This document shows positions 25,900-33,103 of a stretch of DNA of 64,000 nucleotides, piece after piece. Each line of letters opens with the position of its first letter. Positions within the stretch are counted from its first letter, which is position 1. The notes beneath the pieces are model-generated. The model was not told where the DNA came from. It searched no databases and was given only the letters and a program-made list of their open reading frames with translations. A program made the position numbers and the translations under genes. The DNA is from Flemingiibacterium sp045636265 (lineage in GTDB: Bacteria; Bacillota; Clostridia; Oscillospirales; CAG-272), in NCBI GenBank assembly GCA_045636265.1, contig JAZTXD010000074.1:1-64000 (forward strand), written 5' to 3'.

Positions 25900-28092
25900 A
25901 TGACTAAAAAGAGAATTGTATCCCTTTTTGCCGCATTGGTTATGGCTTTGCCGCTCGTGGCATCGGCGTTTACCGTTCCCACACTTGCACAGCCCGCTGT
26001 GTTTGATGCGGTTGACGAGCCTATGCCGGAGGGGAACCTTGTTCCCGACTGGTCGTTTGATGACAGCGATAGTGTGAACGGCTGGGCTTACAAACGTCAG
26101 AAGCTCACCTGTCACCAGACTGCGACCGGTGGATATCTCCACATGAGCAATATTGCAACTCCCGGTGACGGCTTCACCTACAATCTGGAAAATTATCGTA
26201 TCAGCAAAGGTATATACAGATTCACCGGCTATTTTAGAATGGCATACGAGGGCGAGCTTACCGAGCTTCGCATATTGGTTGATGACGTTGCGGGAAATGT
26301 TTTCACCGGATATGTATACCCCACCAGCACGGAGTGGCTCAAGGTTGAATTTTACATAACGCTCGAAAGAGCACTTACGTCCGTAAAGGTGCTTGGTACA
26401 AGTTACATTCAGCAGTACTGTATTGACAATTTCTCGCTTGTCAAGGTTGATTCCATACCTGATGACTACAAGCGTCTGTATAGCTTCGGAAAGACTGCAA
26501 GTGAATTTAAGATCAAAATGGCAGAGAACGGCTCTTCCATGACCTTTGATGCTTGGAGCGAGGAAGAACAGTCAAAATATGATTTAAAGGGCGTTATAAT
26601 CAACAGAGATATCGACTTTATCGGTACATGCAATGCAAATACTACCAGAGAAGACCTTGAGAATTACGTTTATTCTCACGAGGGCTCTCAAATTACCGAC
26701 TTTATGATCAATGTTTTCTGCCAGGTTGCTACATATCCGTCCGAGGTCGCAACTGACTTCATTGATCAGTATCACTACGCACAGGAGCACGGCACAATTC
26801 CTACCAATAATCAAAAGATAGCTCAGATTATGTATGAGAAGCTGGACCTTGACTACGTTAAGGTGTTCTGCGAAACCTTCCCCAAGATCGGCATTAATCC
26901 GTGGATATCGCTTCGTATGAATGACGCACACGGAATGGATACACCCGAATCTAAAAAGGATATGCCTTTCTACTATGATAATCCACAGATAAGACGTGTG
27001 CAGCACGGTTCCACCACTAACAGATACTACGACAATCTCATGGATTATACTCATGACATGGTACGCGAATACATGCTCTCTCTTGTCAATGAGGTGCTTG
27101 GTCGTTACGATTGCTACGGTCTTGAGCTTGACTTCCAGAGAGATATCTGGATCTGGCACACCGGCGGCGAGTATCCCGGACTTGACATCCTCACCGATTT
27201 CATGCGTGAGGTTGACAGGATCGTAAAGATTTACGAGGATAAGTACAACCACGATATCAAGGTTGCGGTTCGATGCTCTACTGATATTCAGTCTAACTAT
27301 GATTTCGGTTACGATGTTATCACTTGGGCGGCAGAGGGACTTGTTGACCTTTACAACCCCACCGCGAGATGGGCTACCACCGAGTTTGATATTCCGGTTA
27401 AGAGTTGGGTTTCCATTATGCATCCGTTTGGCGTTGAGGTTGCTCCCGGACTTGAGCAGCTTGTGCAGATAAGCCCCTCCGGCGCACAGAGTAAGCATGA
27501 TTTTGAAACCGTCTGCGCACTTTCCGCAAGCTGGTACTCGCAGGGCGCAGATAAGGTATACTTCTACAATTATTTCCTCGGACTTAACGGAGCTATTTCC
27601 GAGGAAAACAAGATAACCACAGACAGTAATGTGCTTGCCATCCACCACGGAAAAGGCTATTGGAATGTTATCACAACTGCCGGCTCATACGAAAAGTCGC
27701 TTGAGCGAAACCGCAGAATGATTATCACTCATAACGATATGAAGGAAACATGGCAGCACTTCAATGCACAGCTTCCGAAGGGAATTAAGGCTAACAGCAC
27801 CGAAACCCTCCACATTCAGTTTGGAGATGTTCCAGAGGGCGCAACGGTTACATTCAGTATAAACTTGAATGAAAGAAATATCGAGACACCGCCAACTGTA
27901 TATATCAACGGCAGGGAAGCGAAGTTTGTAGATTATGCAATGTGTATTGATCCGGTACTCTCAACAGATACGCTTGCATGCTATGAGGTTCCCAAGGAGG
28001 CATGGGATGACATGTACCTCACGGTACAGATAACTCCCGAAGCTTATCTTACAGTAAACTATGCCGAGGTTTACGTAAAGGTGACAGAATAG
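25900..28092 (+). CDS. Array copy F: secreted hydrolase-like protein with one CBM4/9-like module
   Basis: A 730-residue protein. Signal peptide about 1-31. A single jelly-roll-like module (about 45-185) runs from NLVPDWSFDD through YRFTGYFRMAYEGELTELRI to QQYCIDNFSLVKVD, the pattern of CBM4/9 domains. The core follows (about 225-610): GVIINRDIDFIGTC, ITDFMINVFCQ, RMNDAHG, RRVQHG, Glu409 in LELDFQRDIWIWHTGGEY, AAEGLVDLYNPTARW and MHPFGVEVAPGLE, then the C-terminal beta domain. It is the first copy of the one-module class. ATG with AGGAGG upstream. It shares its transcript with the SGNH hydrolase and so may act on an acylated glycan (inference). Confidence 0.8.
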   Translation: MTKKRIVSLFAALVMALPLVASAFTVPTLAQPAVFDAVDEPMPEGNLVPDWSFDDSDSVNGWAYKRQKLTCHQTATGGYLHMSNIATPGDGFTYNLENYRISKGIYRFTGYFRMAYEGELTELRILVDDVAGNVFTGYVYPTSTEWLKVEFYITLERALTSVKVLGTSYIQQYCIDNFSLVKVDSIPDDYKRLYSFGKTASEFKIKMAENGSSMTFDAWSEEEQSKYDLKGVIINRDIDFIGTCNANTTREDLENYVYSHEGSQITDFMINVFCQVATYPSEVATDFIDQYHYAQEHGTIPTNNQKIAQIMYEKLDLDYVKVFCETFPKIGINPWISLRMNDAHGMDTPESKKDMPFYYDNPQIRRVQHGSTTNRYYDNLMDYTHDMVREYMLSLVNEVLGRYDCYGLELDFQRDIWIWHTGGEYPGLDILTDFMREVDRIVKIYEDKYNHDIKVAVRCSTDIQSNYDFGYDVITWAAEGLVDLYNPTARWATTEFDIPVKSWVSIMHPFGVEVAPGLEQLVQISPSGAQSKHDFETVCALSASWYSQGADKVYFYNYFLGLNGAISEENKITTDSNVLAIHHGKGYWNVITTAGSYEKSLERNRRMIITHNDMKETWQHFNAQLPKGIKANSTETLHIQFGDVPEGATVTFSINLNERNIETPPTVYINGREAKFVDYAMCIDPVLSTDTLACYEVPKEAWDDMYLTVQITPEAYLTVNYAEVYVKVTE

Positions 28093-28098
28093 TACGAT

Positions 28099-28137
28099 AA
28101 AAGCGCTGCGAAGTAACATTTCGCGGCGCTTGCTTTA
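28099..28137 (+). terminator. Terminator of copy F
   Basis: AAGCGCTGCGAA pairs with TTCGCGGCGCTT (one G-U) around GTAACAT; only a short T tract follows, so it is weaker than the others. Confidence 0.7.
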
Positions 28138-28193
28138 TCTAATATACACAAAAAAAGAGGCCGTTTTTTTACACTCATGAAAACGTTATTTTG

Positions 28194-28222
28194 TTGACAA
28201 ACATGCGCATGTGTGGTAGAAT
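28194..28222 (+). promoter_or_regulatory. Promoter of array copy G
   Basis: -35 TTGACA (28194-28199), 17-bp spacer, -10 TAGAAT (28217-28222) preceded by TGG. Confidence 0.85.
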
Positions 28223-28274
28223 TATATGTGTGTGAACTATTTTTACATAGTAATGATTTCCCGGAGGAATTTAT

Positions 28275-30527
28275 ATGAAAAAATTAAGGCTTATCTCTTT
28301 CTTGGCTGCAATAATTATGTTGCTGCCGATGTTTGCCGCATTGGTTACGGCGGACTCTTCATGGGCGGTTTTTACTCCCTTTGAGGGTGTAGACGAACCG
28401 TTGCCGGAGGGCAACCTTCTTTCCGACAGCTCATTTGATGACGAGGCAAGCAAGGGAAGATGGAATGCCAACGGACAGACTATCACCCACATCACCACCG
28501 AGAGCGGCGGATATTTTCGCTGCCATGATATTCCTAATCCTACCATAACATTCAAGTTTAAGAATGATTCAAAGGATTATATCGGCCCCGGTGTTTATAA
28601 GTTTACCGGTTACTTCAGAACTGCATATGAGGGGGAGGTTACACAGCTTCGTGTGTATATTCGTGATTCAAATAACGATGGATACGGCGCTTCAATGTTT
28701 TATGTTTATCCCACACACGATGAGTGGCTGAAGGTTGAAAGCTATGTAGTTTTCACCGGTAATTTCACCGGTATTACACTTGCCGGCGGTCCTTATCCTG
28801 AGTTTGTTCAGTCTTACTGTATCGACAATTTCTCGCTCGTAAAGGTTGATGCTCTTCCTGCGGGATATACGGTTTCCACCAACTCGGCTCCTATAGGCTT
28901 TGGTACTCCTGTAACCCATACCCAGGCGGAGGCATCCAACAACGGCTCCGCTCCGTCATACGGCTCCTGGGATGCAGAGTACGAGTCACAGTTCGAAGTG
29001 CAGGGTATCATGATGAACCGTGATATCGACTTCCTCGGAAGCTGTAATCCCTTTGGAACTGCTGTAACCGAGAAGATGCTCAAGGATTACTGCTATCAGT
29101 ATGAGGATACACACGTTACCGACTTCATGATCAACATTTTCTGTACAGTTGCTTCGTATCAGTCAGAGGTCGTTACCGACTTCCTCGATCAGTACCATGC
29201 AAAGAAAGCCGACGGAGTTGAAGTAACCTCCAACGAGAAAATGATGTATATCATGGATCGCAAGAAGCTCGACTATGTTGAGGTCTTCTGCGAAACCTTC
29301 CCCGAGATCGGTATTAATCCGTGGCTTTCCTACCGTATGAACGATGCTCACGGATTCAACCCGGGTGAAGGTTATCCCGAAAATAAGAAATACATACCTT
29401 TCTACTACGAAAATCAGCATTTCGCACGTTTTAACCATCCCTCGGGCGTAGCTCCGTATTATCAGAAGATCCTCGACTACTCGCATGAAGAAGTTCGTGA
29501 GTTTATGCTCGCTATGATCAATGAGTCGCTCAGTATGTACGATTGCTACGGAATAGAGCTTGACTTCCAGAGAGATATCTACATCTGGCACCTTGGCGGT
29601 GAGTATGCAGGTCTTGATATTCTTAACGAGTTCATGCGTGAGGTAAACCGTATCGTAAGTATCTACGAAGAAAAGTACGGCCACGATATCAAGATTGGAC
29701 TTCGCTGTGCATCCGATATCCAGACCAACTACGACCTCGGATACGACGTTATCAGATGGGCATCTGAAGGTCTTATCGACATGGTTAACCCCACTGCAAG
29801 ATGGCACACCACTGACTATCACATTCCCGTATCTATGTGGACCGCTCTCATGCATCCGTACGGCGTTGAGGTTGCTCCCGGATTTGAGGGCATGAACAAC
29901 ACCGGCCCTTCCAAGAATGACAATGTTACTCAGACATTCGATACCATGTGTGCAGGTGCTGCAAGCTGGCTCTCCCAGGGCGCAGATAAGGTTTACATGT
30001 ATAACCTCTTCCTCGGTCTTGCACATAATCCTTTCCCGGTTGAGGACAGAATTACAACAGCCGGAAACACCCTTTCTATTGCCTCAGGTGCAGGTCACTT
30101 CAATATGCTGACAACAGTCGGTTCTTACGAAAAGCTTATGAACCGCACACGCAGACAGCTCGTTACCTACAACGACGTTCTGGCTGCATGGGATGTTGAA
30201 GATAACCAGCTTCCCTTAAGAATAAATGCAAAAGGAACCGGAATGATCCGTATTCCGATGGGCGACATTCCACAGGATGCGACGGTTACATTTAACATCT
30301 CTGCAAACTCGGCAAACCTTAAGAATTACCCGAAGGTTTACATCAACGGTATTGAGGCTAAGTATCTTGGAAGCGCATACACATCGAACGGCTTCACAAG
30401 CGATAAGATTCTCTCCTATGAGATTCCTGCTGCAGCACGTGACGATATGTACCTCGTAGCGGAGATTTCTCCTGATAAGTATCTGTCTGTTGTGTATGCT
30501 GATGTTACCATAAAACCGCACGAATAA
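28275..30527 (+). CDS. Array copy G: secreted hydrolase-like protein with one CBM4/9-like module
   Basis: A 750-residue paralog. Signal peptide about 1-26 (ending LVTA). The N-terminal module runs from FEGVDEPLPEGNLLSDSSFD to QSYCIDNFSLVKVD (about 200) and contains FTGYFRTAYEGEVTQLR. Core: Glu428 in IELDFQRDIYIWHLGGEY, RMNDAHG, DVIRWASEGLIDMVNPTARW (RW where most copies have TW) and MHPYGVEVAPGFE. The RRVQHG element is replaced by ARFNHPSG, so the loop that contacts the cleft differs. Its leader resembles that of copy H (GTGTGAA, TTTTACA and ATGATTT in the same order), showing that the whole unit was duplicated. ATG with CGGAGGA upstream; own promoter and terminator. Confidence 0.8.
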   Translation: MKKLRLISFLAAIIMLLPMFAALVTADSSWAVFTPFEGVDEPLPEGNLLSDSSFDDEASKGRWNANGQTITHITTESGGYFRCHDIPNPTITFKFKNDSKDYIGPGVYKFTGYFRTAYEGEVTQLRVYIRDSNNDGYGASMFYVYPTHDEWLKVESYVVFTGNFTGITLAGGPYPEFVQSYCIDNFSLVKVDALPAGYTVSTNSAPIGFGTPVTHTQAEASNNGSAPSYGSWDAEYESQFEVQGIMMNRDIDFLGSCNPFGTAVTEKMLKDYCYQYEDTHVTDFMINIFCTVASYQSEVVTDFLDQYHAKKADGVEVTSNEKMMYIMDRKKLDYVEVFCETFPEIGINPWLSYRMNDAHGFNPGEGYPENKKYIPFYYENQHFARFNHPSGVAPYYQKILDYSHEEVREFMLAMINESLSMYDCYGIELDFQRDIYIWHLGGEYAGLDILNEFMREVNRIVSIYEEKYGHDIKIGLRCASDIQTNYDLGYDVIRWASEGLIDMVNPTARWHTTDYHIPVSMWTALMHPYGVEVAPGFEGMNNTGPSKNDNVTQTFDTMCAGAASWLSQGADKVYMYNLFLGLAHNPFPVEDRITTAGNTLSIASGAGHFNMLTTVGSYEKLMNRTRRQLVTYNDVLAAWDVEDNQLPLRINAKGTGMIRIPMGDIPQDATVTFNISANSANLKNYPKVYINGIEAKYLGSAYTSNGFTSDKILSYEIPAAARDDMYLVAEISPDKYLSVVYADVTIKPHE

Positions 30528-30537
30528 TCTCGCTTTA

Positions 30538-30570
30538 ACTGCCGCGGCCGGTCCGCGGCAGTTTTTGTTT
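30538..30570 (+). terminator. Terminator of copy G
   Basis: ACTGCCGCGG and CCGCGGCAGT form a 10-bp stem around CCGGT, followed by TTTTGTTT. The stem sequence is unlike the GCTGTnAGC type. Confidence 0.85.
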
Positions 30571-30587
30571 TAAATATATTTGACTTA

Positions 30588-30616
30588 TTGACAAAAGCCT
30601 CCATATGTGATATAAT
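30588..30616 (+). promoter_or_regulatory. Promoter of array copy H
   Basis: -35 TTGACA (30588-30593), 17-bp spacer, -10 TATAAT (30611-30616) preceded by TGA. Confidence 0.87.
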
Positions 30617-30671
30617 AATACACGTGTGAAACTCTTTTACAGAATGATTTTTTGGGGGGGATATAAAGCTT

Positions 30672-32924
30672 ATGAGGAAAAATAGAGCTGTTTGCTTCTT
30701 ACTGTTTATTACTATGCTGATCCCAATGCTTGCAGCAGGGGTATCAGCCGATTCTCCATGGGCGGTCTTTGAGCCTTTTGAAGGGGCGCCTGAGTCTGTG
30801 CCGTCTGCAAATCTGCTTACGGACGGGTCATTTGACTCTGACAGTTGTCTTGCAAGATGGGATGCCAAGACTCAGTCCGTTGACCATGTGAAAACGGACA
30901 ACGGCGGATACCTTCGTATGTATGATATTCCTCATCCTACGGTTTGTTTTGACTATACACCTTCCACCACAATTACAAAGGGTACATATAAATTTACCGG
31001 CTATTTCAGAACCGCATACGAAGGGGAAGTTACCGAGCTTCGCTTCCAGGTGTACGATGCCAATCACGGTATAGGTACGAGTGGTGCGGCAAGCTGCTAC
31101 ATTTATCCAACACACGACGAGTGGCTCAAGGTAGAGTTTTATGTGGTGCTTGACAGTAATTTTGCAGGGTTCAGAATTTGCGGCGGACCCTATCTGGAGT
31201 ATATCCAGTCCTATTGCATCGACAACTTTTCGCTTGAGAGAGTGTGGCTTGGATTGCCTGACGGCGAAACTGTTCCTTCATTGGATACGTACAGCAGATT
31301 CGGAACACAGATAGACAGGTTTCAGGCTGAAGCCTCAAACAACGGGTCCGAAACCTCATACAGAGCGTGGAATGCCGAAAGAGAAGAGCAGTATGAGGTT
31401 CAGGGAATAGTGATGAACCGCGACATTGACTTTATAGGCAGCTGCAGCGTAAAGGGTGCTGCGATTACCGAGCAGGATTTTGTTGACTATGCGTATCAGT
31501 ATGAAGATACTCATGTTACCGATTTCATGTTTAACATATTCTGCCAGATGGCCATGTATCCGTCTGCTGTCGCCACAGACTTCATTGACCAGTACGACTA
31601 TTATACCGCTAACAATATGACGGATAAAATAACGTCAAATCAAACTGCTGCAAATCTCCTTTTCCGTGAAAAGAAAATTGATTTTATAAATATTCTTTCT
31701 GAATCTTTCAAAGAAATCGGTATTGATTTTTGGCTCTCTTACCGTATGAATGACGCTCACAATATTCAAACGCCGGAGAACGTTGCCTGTTGGGATTTCT
31801 TTACTCAAAATCCCCAGTACAGACGCGTCGGAAATCGCAGACCTGCAGGAGCGAGCAGCTATTACTATAATCTCTTTGACTATACGCATGATGAAGTACG
31901 TGAGCAGATACTCAAGGTTATCAACGAGTCCTTGAGCCTTTACGAATGTCAGGGCATCGAGCTTGATTTCCAGAGAGATATCTTCATATGGTATGTAGGC
32001 GGAGAGTATAACGGCCTTGATATACTCACAGAGTTCATGCGCGAGGTAAACCGTATTGTAAGTATTTACGAGGAGATATACGGACATGAGATAAAGGTGG
32101 CGCTTCGCTGTGCTTCCGATATCCAGACAAACTATGACCTCGGATATGACGTTATAACCTATGCCGCAGAAGGACTTATCGACCTTATTAACCCCACCTC
32201 CAGATGGGCAACCACCGACTTTGATATTCCCGTTAAGATGTGGGCGGCAGTGATGCAGCCGTACGGGGTGGAGGTCGCCCCCGGTATTGAAGTCCTCATA
32301 CAGTCTTCTCCTTCATCCCCAAGAGATAGCTACCACAGCCTCAATACTGTTGCCGGTGCGGCGGCAAGCTGGTTCTCGCAGGGGGCCGATAAGTTTTATA
32401 TGTACAACTGGTTCCTCGGACTCCCTCATACATTTGCCAAGGAAAACCGTGTGTCAACGCTTGCAAATAATCTTTTGGTTTCCAGCGGAGAGGGACATTT
32501 CAATATTCTTACCACTGTCGGATCATATGAAAAGCTTATGAACCGAAACCGAATGGTGCTTGTTACGTATAACGATATGTGTGCGGGTTGGAAGTCGGAA
32601 TATGGTGTGCTTCCTCTCAGTATCAGCGCCGGAAAGACAGGTGCACTGAGCATTCACATGGGAGACGTTCCTGCGTGGTCTACTGTGTACCTTGAAATTG
32701 CAGTAAATAGTGCCAACGCAACTCCTACTGTATACGTTAACGGAGAGGCGGCAAAATTCGTTGAAAGCAGCTATAAGTCAATCGGTATCACCAAAAATCG
32801 TATTCTTACATATTTGCTTCCCGAGTCTATATACAATGACGGACAGGCAATCGTTGAAATTACCCCGTCAACAGCCCTTACCGTTGATTATGCAGCAATT
32901 TACATTGAGCGTCCAACAGAATAA
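30672..32924 (+). CDS. Array copy H: secreted hydrolase-like protein with altered active-site loops
   Basis: A 750-residue paralog, closest to copy I. Signal peptide about 1-26 (ending GVSA). Module: FEGAPESVPSANLLTDGSFD to QSYCIDNFSLERV. Core: Glu430 in IELDFQRDIFIWYVGGEY (WY instead of WH), RMNDAHN, DVITYAAEGLIDLINPTSRW (TY instead of TW) and AVMQPYGVEVAPGIE, where the His found in every other copy (MHPYG or MHPFG) is Gln. RRVQHG is replaced by RRVGNR. These changes at several conserved positions suggest a different substrate or a loss of catalysis. The ribosome binding site is an unusual run of seven G eleven bases before the ATG. Own promoter and terminator. Confidence 0.78.
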   Translation: MRKNRAVCFLLFITMLIPMLAAGVSADSPWAVFEPFEGAPESVPSANLLTDGSFDSDSCLARWDAKTQSVDHVKTDNGGYLRMYDIPHPTVCFDYTPSTTITKGTYKFTGYFRTAYEGEVTELRFQVYDANHGIGTSGAASCYIYPTHDEWLKVEFYVVLDSNFAGFRICGGPYLEYIQSYCIDNFSLERVWLGLPDGETVPSLDTYSRFGTQIDRFQAEASNNGSETSYRAWNAEREEQYEVQGIVMNRDIDFIGSCSVKGAAITEQDFVDYAYQYEDTHVTDFMFNIFCQMAMYPSAVATDFIDQYDYYTANNMTDKITSNQTAANLLFREKKIDFINILSESFKEIGIDFWLSYRMNDAHNIQTPENVACWDFFTQNPQYRRVGNRRPAGASSYYYNLFDYTHDEVREQILKVINESLSLYECQGIELDFQRDIFIWYVGGEYNGLDILTEFMREVNRIVSIYEEIYGHEIKVALRCASDIQTNYDLGYDVITYAAEGLIDLINPTSRWATTDFDIPVKMWAAVMQPYGVEVAPGIEVLIQSSPSSPRDSYHSLNTVAGAAASWFSQGADKFYMYNWFLGLPHTFAKENRVSTLANNLLVSSGEGHFNILTTVGSYEKLMNRNRMVLVTYNDMCAGWKSEYGVLPLSISAGKTGALSIHMGDVPAWSTVYLEIAVNSANATPTVYVNGEAAKFVESSYKSIGITKNRILTYLLPESIYNDGQAIVEITPSTALTVDYAAIYIERPTE

Positions 32925-32928
32925 AAAC

Positions 32929-32966
32929 AAGCGCTGTGAGTCAAACTCACGGCGCTTTTCTTTTGG
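32929..32966 (+). terminator. Terminator of copy H
   Basis: AAGCGCTGTGAGT with ACTCACGGCGCTT (one G-U) and T-rich tail. Its stem is of the GCTGTGAG type used after copies I, L and M. Confidence 0.85.
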
Positions 32967-32974
32967 TTTTTGTG

Positions 32975-33003
32975 TTGACAAAACTTTGTGTTTGTGGTAT
33001 AAT
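32975..33003 (+). promoter_or_regulatory. Promoter of array copy I
   Basis: -35 TTGACA (32975-32980), 17-bp spacer, -10 TATAAT (32998-33003) preceded by TGG: a full consensus extended promoter. Confidence 0.9.
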
Positions 33004-33027
33004 ATATCATATAATTTGTAAAAATAA

Positions 33028-33089
33028 ACCACGCCAATGTGGTGGGAAAGGAAGTTTTCAAAGGGGGGCATGGCGCTCACCTTGAAAAC
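33028..33089 (+). promoter_or_regulatory. Structured 5' leader of copy I
   Basis: The leader of copy I is about 90 bases, longer than in the neighbours. It can form a small hairpin ACCAC/GTGGT (33028-33043) and a larger one, GTTTTCAA (33054-33061) with TTGAAAAC (33082-33089), enclosing a G-rich loop GGGGGG. The binding site after it is a weak GGAT. No known riboswitch class is recognised. Confidence 0.4.
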
Positions 33090-33103
33090 AACGGATAAAG
33101 TTT

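Noticed and set aside
26584..27648. Long minus-strand open frames beneath the core regions of several array copies
   Set aside because: They recur at the same place in each paralog with the same composition (for example VNKSLCRPCDNIVTEIVV), which is the reverse complement of the conserved NPTARW/DVITW region, not an independent gene.
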